Shown here one piece after another: positions 24,221 to 31,123 of a stretch of DNA of 64,000 nucleotides. Source of the DNA: CAYLLN01 sp964384375 (GTDB taxonomy: Bacteria; Planctomycetota; Planctomycetia; Pirellulales; Pirellulaceae). The translations under genes were made by a program, and so were the position numbers. Each line of letters begins with the position of its first letter. Position 1 is the first letter of the stretch. The notes beneath the pieces were generated by a model. The model saw only the letters and a list, made by a program, of their open reading frames with translations. It searched no databases and was not told where the DNA came from. Location: assembly GCA_964384375.1 (NCBI GenBank), contig CAYLLN010000023.1, positions 1 to 64,000 on the forward strand, in the 5' to 3' direction.

Positions 24221-24757
24221 ATGCACGTGGGCTATGACCTGGCCGCAACGCTCGCCGTTTTCACGGCGATTGCGGCGATTCTCGACTATCGCACGAAGAA
24301 AATCCCCAATTGGCTGACCGTCTCGGCAGCCGTCCTGGGACTTGCGTATTCGACCTTCGCGCCGCACGGCATTGGGCCGCTGTGGGCACTGGCCGGTTTT
24401 GCCGTGGGTTTCTCGTTGCTCCTTTTGCCGTGGCTGCTCGGAGGCGGCGGCATGGGGGACGTAAAGCTGCTCGCTGCTTTGGGCGTGTGGCTGGGGCCGC
24501 TGACCATCCTGATTGCTTTCGGCGTCGCTGCGATGTTTGCCGCGTTCGGCGCAATCACCATCATGGCCGCCAGTGCCGTAACCGACGGATTCTCCGTCAC
24601 GAAGCGGCGCTATGCCTCGGCTTCCAGTGAGGGTGGCTCAACCTCTGATGGCTCTCCACCACGCAAGATCCGCCGAGTTCTGCCATTCGCTGTGCCCGTT
24701 GCCATCAGCACGTGGCTGGTGCTGGCATGGATGCTGCTACGGAGTCAGGGGCTGTAG
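24221..24757 (+). CDS. cpaA: Prepilin peptidase, TadV/CpaA type
   Basis: 178 residues; an aspartic membrane protease that removes the leader of Flp-type prepilins. The two catalytic aspartates fit the family: Asp22 in LDYRTKKIPN and Asp80 in GGMGDVKLLAALG. About five or six membrane helices are visible, and there is no N-terminal methylase domain, as in the short TadV class. It lies directly downstream of the seven prepilins, which are its likely substrates. A charged loop of ~35 residues (KRRYASASSEGGSTSDGSPP) precedes the last helix. Confidence 0.9.
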   Translation: MHVGYDLAATLAVFTAIAAILDYRTKKIPNWLTVSAAVLGLAYSTFAPHGIGPLWALAGFAVGFSLLLLPWLLGGGGMGDVKLLAALGVWLGPLTILIAFGVAAMFAAFGAITIMAASAVTDGFSVTKRRYASASSEGGSTSDGSPPRKIRRVLPFAVPVAISTWLVLAWMLLRSQGL

Positions 24758-24772
24758 GGGTAGATGGTGGGC

Positions 24773-24807
24773 AGGGGACAGAAGACAGAAAACAGAGGAC
24801 AGAGAAT
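24773..24807. repeat. 7-bp tandem repeat tract
   Basis: Heptamers AGGGGAC, AGAAGAC, AGAAAAC, AGAGGAC, AGAGAAT after cpaA. The reverse complement belongs to the same sequence type as the tract at 6814. Confidence 0.82.
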
Positions 24808-25081
24808 GGCGAATTCACTTCGGAATCAAAATCAACGGCCCCCGGTGTTCGCTTCCGGCGGACATGCCGCGCCATCGCACGCTGCCAAATCGAAACACGC
24901 GGCGATGCGATTAGGCGACACGGGTCGCCTTCTTCCAGGGGAAACCGCCCTGGCATCCCATTTGCTTCTTCCTAGCGGCACGATTTCCGTTCGACAACTT
25001 CCGCAAACATCGCCGGCATCCACGCAGGCATAACCGCAACCATCCGACCATCACGCACCCATCGTGCTCAGGAGTCTTGAC
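24808..25081. other. Intergenic region before cpaB
   Basis: About 270 bases with no recognisable gene. AGGAG at 25070-25074 serves as ribosome site for the GTG at 25082. Confidence 0.4.
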
Positions 25082-26101
25082 GTGAAACGTATCAGCCCCG
25101 CAACCGTGACCTTTGGCGTCATGGCGGTCGTGCTCGGCCTCGTGGCCGCGTACATCGTTCGCCAGTCGATGCAGAAGCCGCCCGTCGTGGAGGTTCCTGC
25201 TCCGCCGCCTCCCGTCGTTCCGCAGCCCGAACGGGTCTCGGTCGTTTTCGCAAAGGCGAACCTGCCGAAGAACGCTCGCATCACCGCGGACGACGTATTC
25301 GTCGGCTTCGTCGGGAAGGAAGCGAAGGCCGCCACCGGGACATTCCGCGATAAGCCGCTGGCCGAAGGACGCATCACCAACCAAGTGATTCGCGCCGGCC
25401 AAGCGATTCGCGACGAATACCTGCTTGCCATCGGTGAAGGGTTGCCCGACCTGGCCGAACGCCTCCCTGCCGGACATCGTGCCGTGACGATCGAAGTTCA
25501 GGGGGCCGACACCGGCGGCAAGAAGTTGGCGGAAGGGGATCACGTCGATCTCGCCATGACCGTCGAAGGGACGCATCCCGATCTGGGCGAAGTGATGACC
25601 CGCACGCTGCTCAGAAATGTCCTCGTCGTCGATGCCAATGCCAACCGACCGCTCGTCCGAAGGGCTCCGAAAATGGAAGACCCGCAGCCGACGATGATCA
25701 CCGTGGCCGTGGTTCCCGCTGATGCCAACAAGCTGATCGTTGCCGAACGAACGGGGACGCTCGTCGCCACGCTGGTCAGTGCCCAGGATGTCGATGCTCC
25801 TGCCGACTCGAACGATGACACGATCACCCGCCGGCAATTGCTCGGCCTCAAAGAAGTCGTGCCGCCGAAGAAGTACACGATCGAGAAGTGGTCCGGTGGA
25901 AACGTCCGCGTGATCGAGATGAGCGACGACCGGATTCGGGAGTCGCGCGATGTCTCGGCCGGCCGGCGCGAAGCGACAATTGAAGCCCCGGCGCCGATTG
26001 ACAACAAGAGTGCCGCGGCAATTCCGGCCGTGACCGCCCCGATCCCCAGTGGTGTCCAGTTGCCTGCCGCGTTTGCGGCAGCTGAAGAAGCGGTTCGCTA
26101 A
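25082..26101 (+). CDS. cpaB: Flp pilus assembly protein CpaB/RcpC
   Basis: 339 residues. The GTG at 25082 was chosen because AGGAG lies seven bases upstream and the sequence then starts with a classic KRISPATVTFGVMAVVLGLV signal anchor. It is followed by a Pro-rich segment and a SAF (beta-clip) domain: VVFAKANLPKNARITADDVF, with GHRAVTIEVQG and LAEGDHVDLAMT later. The family is a periplasmic component of the Tad secretion channel that binds secretin and possibly peptidoglycan. No secretin gene follows, although that is the usual neighbour. Confidence 0.88.
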   Translation: MKRISPATVTFGVMAVVLGLVAAYIVRQSMQKPPVVEVPAPPPPVVPQPERVSVVFAKANLPKNARITADDVFVGFVGKEAKAATGTFRDKPLAEGRITNQVIRAGQAIRDEYLLAIGEGLPDLAERLPAGHRAVTIEVQGADTGGKKLAEGDHVDLAMTVEGTHPDLGEVMTRTLLRNVLVVDANANRPLVRRAPKMEDPQPTMITVAVVPADANKLIVAERTGTLVATLVSAQDVDAPADSNDDTITRRQLLGLKEVVPPKKYTIEKWSGGNVRVIEMSDDRIRESRDVSAGRREATIEAPAPIDNKSAAAIPAVTAPIPSGVQLPAAFAAAEEAVR

Positions 26102-26164
26102 ACGCGACTGCATTTCCTGTCCCTTTCCTAGCGAATCGCGACGAGTCACCACGGAGTCTTGGAT

Positions 26165-27637
26165 ATGTTCCTCAAGTCGTTCCGCACGGCCAACGGCAAT
26201 GGCAACGGGCACGGCAATGGCCATGCGAATGGAAATGGTCATGGCAACGGCCACGGCAATGGACTCGGGCACCACGACACACTCGTGGCCAGCGAAACCC
26301 ACGAAGCCGAATTCCAACGCCTGAAGACCGGCATCCATCGCGAACTGCTCGACTCGCTCGACTTGTCGCGAATTACCGGACTGTCGGATGCCGAGCTGCG
26401 CGACGACATCCGCCGCCTGGCGGAAGGGATGCTCAAAACCCGCGGCCGCAAGCTGCCGACGATCGACGAGGACCGCCTTGTCGAGGAGCTGATCGCCGAG
26501 TCTTTCGGCCTGGGCCCACTCGAACCGTATATGCAGGACCCGGACGTGACCGACATCCTGGTCAACGGTCCGCACGAGGTGTATGTCGAACGGCTTGGTC
26601 GCTTGCAAGAGACGAACACGGTCTTTGCCGACGACGAGCATTTGCTGCAAATCATTCAGCGCGTCGCCGCCCGTGTCGGCCGCCGGATCGACGAACATTC
26701 GCCGATGGTCGATGCCCGACTGCCCGACGGCAGCCGTGTGAATGCCATCATTCCGCCGCTCGCTCTGGGTGGGCCGGTGCTCTCGATTCGCCGCTTTGGC
26801 CACAAACCGCTGCAAGTCGCCGACTTGCTCGTGCGTGGCTCGGTCTGCCCCGAAATGCTCCGGCTGATCGAAGCAGCCGTCGAGGGGCGGATCAACGTCC
26901 TCATCAGCGGCGGTACCGGCGCCGGCAAGACGACGTTCCTCAACAACGTCTCGAAATTCATCCCGGCCAACGAACGCCTGGTGACGATCGAAGACTCGGC
27001 GGAACTCCTCCTGCAACGCAAACACGTGGTGAAGCTCGAAACGCGGCCCAAGAGCGCCGAAGGGACCGCCGAAGTCGCCCAGCGCGATCTCGTGCGAAAC
27101 GCCCTCCGCATGCGGCCCGACCGCATCATCCTGGGCGAAGTCCGCGGCGGTGAAGCCCTCGACATGCTGCAGGCGATGAACACCGGCCACGAAGGCTCGC
27201 TCACCACGATCCACGCCAACGACACGCGAGACGCTCTCTCGCGGCTCGAAGTGATGGTCAGCATGGCGGGCTTCGACCTGCCGGTGGCCGTCACCCGGCG
27301 GTACATCGCCTCGGCGATCACGCTCATCGTCCACCTCGCTCGCATTAAAGGGGGCGTTCGCCGCGTGATGCGAATCAGCGAGATCACCGCTCTGGATAGC
27401 GGCGACTACGCGATTCAAGACCTGTTCGGGTTCCAGCAAACCGGCATCGACGACCGCGGCATCGCCCGCGGCCACTTCTATGCCACCGGCAACAAGCCCG
27501 CCTTCTCGCGCCGCCTGGCCGAGATCGGCATCGAGCTCCCCGATGCGCTCTTCGCCCAGCGGAAACTGACCGCCGACAGCGCGATTGGCCCGATGAGCTA
27601 TGCCCAACCGGCCGACCAGCAGGAGGAGCACGCATGA
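26165..27637 (+). CDS. tadA: Tad pilus secretion ATPase TadA/CpaF
   Basis: 490 residues from the ATG at 26165 (GGAG eight bases upstream). Type II/IV secretion ATPase powering pilus assembly. Residues ~10-37 are a low-complexity Asn/Gly/His tract built of NGHG-like units, which is unusual for the family. The conserved core follows: LVEELIAESFGLGPLEPYM, DVTDILVNGPHEVYVERLG, Walker A SGGTGAGKTTF (~248-258), and the Walker B/His region RPDRIILGEVRGGEALDM with MNTGHEGSLTTIHANDTRD. The stop overlaps the tadB start (ATGA). Confidence 0.95.
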   Translation: MFLKSFRTANGNGNGHGNGHANGNGHGNGHGNGLGHHDTLVASETHEAEFQRLKTGIHRELLDSLDLSRITGLSDAELRDDIRRLAEGMLKTRGRKLPTIDEDRLVEELIAESFGLGPLEPYMQDPDVTDILVNGPHEVYVERLGRLQETNTVFADDEHLLQIIQRVAARVGRRIDEHSPMVDARLPDGSRVNAIIPPLALGGPVLSIRRFGHKPLQVADLLVRGSVCPEMLRLIEAAVEGRINVLISGGTGAGKTTFLNNVSKFIPANERLVTIEDSAELLLQRKHVVKLETRPKSAEGTAEVAQRDLVRNALRMRPDRIILGEVRGGEALDMLQAMNTGHEGSLTTIHANDTRDALSRLEVMVSMAGFDLPVAVTRRYIASAITLIVHLARIKGGVRRVMRISEITALDSGDYAIQDLFGFQQTGIDDRGIARGHFYATGNKPAFSRRLAEIGIELPDALFAQRKLTADSAIGPMSYAQPADQQEEHA

Positions 27638-28530
27638 GCGGCGATTTGGCAATCATGTCGGTGACGTTCGCCTCGGTGGCCACGGCCCTGGGTGCGATCG
27701 GCCTCTTCCTTCGCGACCTGCTCAGCGCCCCGCCTTCGACCGCGCGGCAGCGGCTGGAGTTCGCCCCCGAAGAACCAGCCGGCGACCTCAACCGCGGCTT
27801 CTTCCGCCTGGTGGAAGAATCGGGCACCTCGATGGACATGGGGACGGCGCTGGCTCTGGTGATGGGCTGTGGGGTCGTCGGCCTGGCCATTCCGCTCGCC
27901 TTTTTCGAGAACCTGCTCGGCGCTGCCGGTGGCATGATCCTCGGTGCACTGATCCCGATTCTGTACCTCGTCACGATTCGCTTCTTCCGCGTCCGGACGA
28001 TGCGGCAGAACCTTCCGCAAGCGTTGCAGGCTGTCGCCGATGCGGTTCGCAGTGGCCAGAACCTGAGCGAAGCGTGCGAGCTGGTCTCGCAAGAAATCAA
28101 GGGCCCGCTGGGGCAAGAATTCGCCTACGCCCATTCGCAGCTCGAACTCGGCCACGCGCCGCTGGCCGTGATGCACCGCATGGTCCGCCGTATCCCGCTT
28201 CCCGAATTCCGAGTCTTCGCGACGGCCGTCATTGTCCATCGCCGGGCGGGTGGCAATCTTTCGCTTCTCACCGAGCGGATGTCCAAAGCGGCCCACGACC
28301 GGCAAGACATTCGCAATCACATGCTCGCCGTCACCGCCGGCAGCCGGCTGTCGGCGATCGGCATGGTGCTGGCCGGCATCATCGCCCTCGTCGTGCTCGG
28401 CTGGCTCGAACCGCAGTACGTCGAAACGTTCCTGAATCATCCGAAGGGGCCCTGGCTCCTGGCGGCGTCGATCGGATTGCAAATCATCGGCGGCATCTGG
28501 CTCTGGCGGATTTTGAAGCCTGTTTCCTGA
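27634..28530 (+). CDS. tadB: Tad pilus assembly membrane protein TadB
   Basis: 298 residues, start overlapping the tadA stop. It has N-terminal helices (LAIMSVTFASVATALGAIGL and ALALVMGCGVVGLAIPLAFF), a GspF-type cytoplasmic domain (LPQALQAVADAVRSGQNLSE, LGHAPLAVMHRMVRRIPLPE, NLSLLTERMSKAAHDR) and two C-terminal helices. It forms the inner-membrane platform with TadC. The stop codon lies in a run of TGATTCC-type heptamers (28523-28550), so the very C-terminus (KPVS) borders repeat DNA. Confidence 0.92.
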   Translation: MSGDLAIMSVTFASVATALGAIGLFLRDLLSAPPSTARQRLEFAPEEPAGDLNRGFFRLVEESGTSMDMGTALALVMGCGVVGLAIPLAFFENLLGAAGGMILGALIPILYLVTIRFFRVRTMRQNLPQALQAVADAVRSGQNLSEACELVSQEIKGPLGQEFAYAHSQLELGHAPLAVMHRMVRRIPLPEFRVFATAVIVHRRAGGNLSLLTERMSKAAHDRQDIRNHMLAVTAGSRLSAIGMVLAGIIALVVLGWLEPQYVETFLNHPKGPWLLAASIGLQIIGGIWLWRILKPVS

Positions 28531-28630
28531 TTCCTGATTCCTGATTCCTGAACCCGAGGCTCCCGAACAGGACGCTTGTGGTCGCTCCCTTGGTACGGCA
28601 TCCGTGTCTGGCCATGAGCGTCCTGTTCCG
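28523..28630. repeat. 7-bp tandem repeats and a large inverted repeat between tadB and tadC
   Basis: Heptamers TTTCCTG then three ATTCCTG at 28523-28550. Arms CGAACAGGACGCT and AGCGTCCTGTTCCG follow at about 28564-28630. The repeat includes the tadB stop codon. Confidence 0.78.
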
Positions 28631-28668
28631 GGGCCTTGGGTAATTCTTCCGATACATCGCTTTGCCTT

Positions 28669-29715
28669 ATGAACGACCTCATTGCTCGCATCCAAGAATC
28701 CCTCGCCCAGGCTGGCGCTCCTGAGTGGCTGCAGTCGCCCGGCGCGTGGATCGCCATCGCCTGCGGCATTGCGGTGCTGCTCGTCGTCGTGCGGCTGCTC
28801 TTCAAGCGACGCGGGACTGTCGCCGAAGTGCAAACTGACACGCGCCGCGATACCGGTGGCGGCGTTTTCGGCTCGCTGACCGAAGCTCTGGCCGCACAGA
28901 TTCCCGAATCCGCGAAGGAGCACAAAGAGTTCGGAGCGATGCTCAAGCAGGCTGGTATGTACAGCCGGACGGCTCGCGCGAGCGTCTATGCGTACCGGTT
29001 TCTCTTGCTTGCGTTCCCGCTGTTTTGTGCGGGCATTCTGATTCTATTTTCGCCGCCGGAACACTTCTGGCCGATCCTGATCGGCGGCGCGGTGGTGGCC
29101 GCGGCCCTCTCGATCATTCCCCGTCTTTACATCTGGTATCGCCGCCGCACGCGTCTAGCCGATATCCACGGCGGCTTGGCCGACATGCTCGACATGCTCA
29201 GCATGTGCCTCTCCGGCGGCATGTCGATCTCGGCCAGCCTCGACCACGTCTCGAAGAACCTCGGCGGTTCGCCCGCCTTGTCCGAAGAGCTGCAAATCCT
29301 CAAGCGGCAGACCGAAGTCGGCAGCCTCCGCATCGCCCTGGCCGATTGGGCCAACCGGACCGACACGCCGGAAGTCCGGCAGGTCGCGACGCTCCTCTCG
29401 CGTGGTGATCAGCTCGGCACGTCGATGTCCGGCTCGCTGCTCGACCAGGCCGACCACTTCCGCACCGCCCGCAAGCAGCTCGCCACGCTGCAAGCGAACC
29501 GGATGCCGGTGTTCCTCACGTTTCCGCTCCTCTTCTGCTTCGCCCCAGCCGTGCTGATCATCCTGATGTCGCCTTCGATGATGCAGCTCTCCGATTTCCT
29601 GAATCCCGAGAACCCCGACAACCCGCTGGCGAATAATGAGTCGATCAATACCGGCCGCGTCGCTGAGGCGATCGGGAATCTGAATCAGGACATCCGGTCG
29701 TTTCAGGATCAGTAG
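28669..29715 (+). CDS. tadC: Tad pilus assembly membrane protein TadC
   Basis: 348 residues from the ATG at 28669; an in-frame start at 28636 lies in repeat-flanking sequence. One N-terminal helix (AWIAIACGIAVLLVVVRLL), a pair of helices around 120-165 (FLLLAFPLFCAGILILF, LIGGAVVAAALSIIPRL), the GspF-type domain (DIHGGLADMLDMLSMCLSGG, ISASLDHVSKNLGG, GSLRIALADWANRT, LSRGDQLGTSMSGSL) and a last pair of helices. It partners TadB. It is the last tad gene in the window. Confidence 0.92.
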   Translation: MNDLIARIQESLAQAGAPEWLQSPGAWIAIACGIAVLLVVVRLLFKRRGTVAEVQTDTRRDTGGGVFGSLTEALAAQIPESAKEHKEFGAMLKQAGMYSRTARASVYAYRFLLLAFPLFCAGILILFSPPEHFWPILIGGAVVAAALSIIPRLYIWYRRRTRLADIHGGLADMLDMLSMCLSGGMSISASLDHVSKNLGGSPALSEELQILKRQTEVGSLRIALADWANRTDTPEVRQVATLLSRGDQLGTSMSGSLLDQADHFRTARKQLATLQANRMPVFLTFPLLFCFAPAVLIILMSPSMMQLSDFLNPENPDNPLANNESINTGRVAEAIGNLNQDIRSFQDQ

Positions 29716-30254
29716 GTCGCGGGGACTTCCGTGAGAAAGCCCTGACCACTCAAAGCCCTGACCATTGGTCAGGGTGGGGCACCGATCGACTCTACTCAGG
29801 CACGAACCGCACGGGCGATTCCCCCGACCACTGGTCGAGGCTTTGAGGAGATAGTACGGTTGGCACGCCAATTGCATCATTTGTACACAAAGCGCGGCGA
29901 CTGCCAGAATGGCACGTTCGCGGTACGTAGTGGGGAATTCTGCGGCGCAATATGATGCGGCAGCGCTCCCTGATTCGCCACTTGCAGTTTGGAGCGTGCG
30001 GTTAGCGACTGAGGTGAACACTCCTTGGTTGAGGATTGTTCATGAGGCGAGTTTAGCCTCGCTTGCAGGTAATAAAATTCATACGGTGGTTATGACCAGC
30101 GCTTCGAATGTGCGTTGCCTGGCTTGGACTTAGGAGCAATGAGCCGCATTGTGCGAGATCAAGAGTTGCAATTGTTATGAATTCCAGACCAGTCCGCGCA
30201 GGGCTGTTCAGTGGTTTGCAGCAACGTCGAAAGCGGCCTGAAAGGAGGGACAGC
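29716..30254. other. Intergenic region with repeats and a sigma-54 promoter
   Basis: Contains AAGCCCTGACCA-type direct repeats at about 29739-29780 with an inverted ATTGGTCAGGG, a perfect -24/-12 element at 29861 and the palindrome TGCCAGAATGGCA at 29902-29914. No open frame with good coding character was seen between the promoter and 30255. Confidence 0.5.
29861..29876 (+). promoter_or_regulatory. Consensus sigma-54 (-24/-12) promoter
   Basis: TGGCACGCCAATTGCA is an exact match to the RpoN consensus TGGCACGnnnnTTGCW. The predicted transcript would start near 29888 and run toward 30255 and lexA. Confidence 0.75.
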
Positions 30255-30347
30255 ATGAGCGACACTGGTTTCAGGAAGGAAAAACTGGCGTTCGAAGAAT
30301 GTAGTGAACGGGCCTTGTCTGTACAGTTGCTGGATCGTAAGCACTGA
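30255..30347 (+). CDS. Candidate 30-residue small protein
   Basis: ATG at 30255 preceded at five bases by AAAGGAGGGA, the strongest Shine-Dalgarno seen in the window. The product is a charged peptide beginning MSDTGFRKEKLAFEECSERA, with one Cys and no hydrophobic helix. It lies about 370 bases downstream of the consensus sigma-54 promoter and 155 bases upstream of lexA. No homologue is recognised. Alternatively this is the 5' leader of lexA or part of a non-coding RNA. Confidence 0.45.
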   Translation: MSDTGFRKEKLAFEECSERALSVQLLDRKH

Positions 30348-30440
30348 CAAGGAAAAGACTTGCGAATGATTGTCAAAAATTGTATAGGTTGACTATTGCT
30401 ACCCTAATGGAACTGGAATAAACTTCACTACCAAGAGTCT

Positions 30441-30478
30441 GTTCACGGGCGTTCGTTTTCGCGGCGTTCGATTCACGG
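30441..30478. promoter_or_regulatory. Possible operator repeats upstream of lexA
   Basis: TTCACGG occurs at 30442 and 30472, and GCGTTCG at 30449 and 30464, just before the lexA ribosome site. They do not match the known GAACN4GTTC or CTGTN8ACAG SOS boxes, so autoregulation here is only a guess. Confidence 0.25.
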
Positions 30479-30501
30479 CGCCAAGCCTTAGGAGGGGAAG
30501 C

Positions 30502-31122
30502 ATGAGTCACCTGACCGACACACTCACAACGCGCCAGATGGCGGTGTTTGAGTTCATCAAGGATCGAATTCTACAGCGCGGTTATGGGCCGACGGTTCGC
30601 GAAATTGGCGAACACTTTCAGATCAGTTCGCCCAACGGCGTGATGTGCCACCTGCGGGCCTTGGAGAAGAAAGGTCTCCTCCATCGCGTTCGCAAGCAGG
30701 ACCGGGCGGTCGCGCGGGCGATCGAGCTGGCCCCGGAGATTCTTGCCGAGAACAAAGGCCTGCCTCTGGCGGGCAGTGTTGCCGCTGGCATGACCACACT
30801 TGTTTGGGAGCAGAGCGAGCGGGTCGATTTCGCCGAGATGTTCAGCAAAAAGAACATGTTCGTGCTGAAGGTGAGCGGCGATTCGATGATCGAGGCACAT
30901 ATTTCCGATGGCGATTACGTCGTGTGCAAAAAGCAGAAGACGGCTCAGCCGGGGCAGATGGTGGTCGCACAGACGCCCGAAGGAGAAGCGACTCTCAAGT
31001 TCTGGTTCCCTGAGTCACACCGCATCCGTTTGCAGCCGGCGAATTCCACGATGCAGCCGATCTACGTGAAAGAGGCGAACGTTGTGGGTGTGGTGATCGG
31101 TGTGGTGCGGAGTATGAATTAG
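30502..31122 (+). CDS. lexA: LexA repressor
   Basis: 206 residues; AGGAGGGG precedes the ATG. SOS-response repressor and self-cleaving S24 protease. The N-terminal winged helix-turn-helix reads LTTRQMAVFEFIKDRILQRG, GPTVREIGEHFQISSPNGV. The cleavage site is Ala95-Gly96 within GSVAAGM. The catalytic pair is Ser128 in SGDSMIEAHISDGD and Lys166 in GEATLKFW. Length is standard. The next gene begins one base after the stop, so it may be co-transcribed. Confidence 0.96.
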   Translation: MSHLTDTLTTRQMAVFEFIKDRILQRGYGPTVREIGEHFQISSPNGVMCHLRALEKKGLLHRVRKQDRAVARAIELAPEILAENKGLPLAGSVAAGMTTLVWEQSERVDFAEMFSKKNMFVLKVSGDSMIEAHISDGDYVVCKKQKTAQPGQMVVAQTPEGEATLKFWFPESHRIRLQPANSTMQPIYVKEANVVGVVIGVVRSMN

Positions 31123-31123
31123 C

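Noticed and set aside
24911..27652. A 913-codon open frame on the minus strand opposite cpaB and tadA
   Set aside because: It lies entirely antisense to two well-recognised genes; its composition reflects their GC-rich codon usage and it has no recognisable domain.
29909..30133. 74-codon plus-strand frame after the sigma-54 promoter
   Set aside because: No ribosome site, starts inside the TGCCAGAATGGCA palindrome region and shows no coding character.
30361..30430. TTGACT at 30389 as a -35 box for lexA
   Set aside because: No acceptable -10 hexamer at 16-18 bases.
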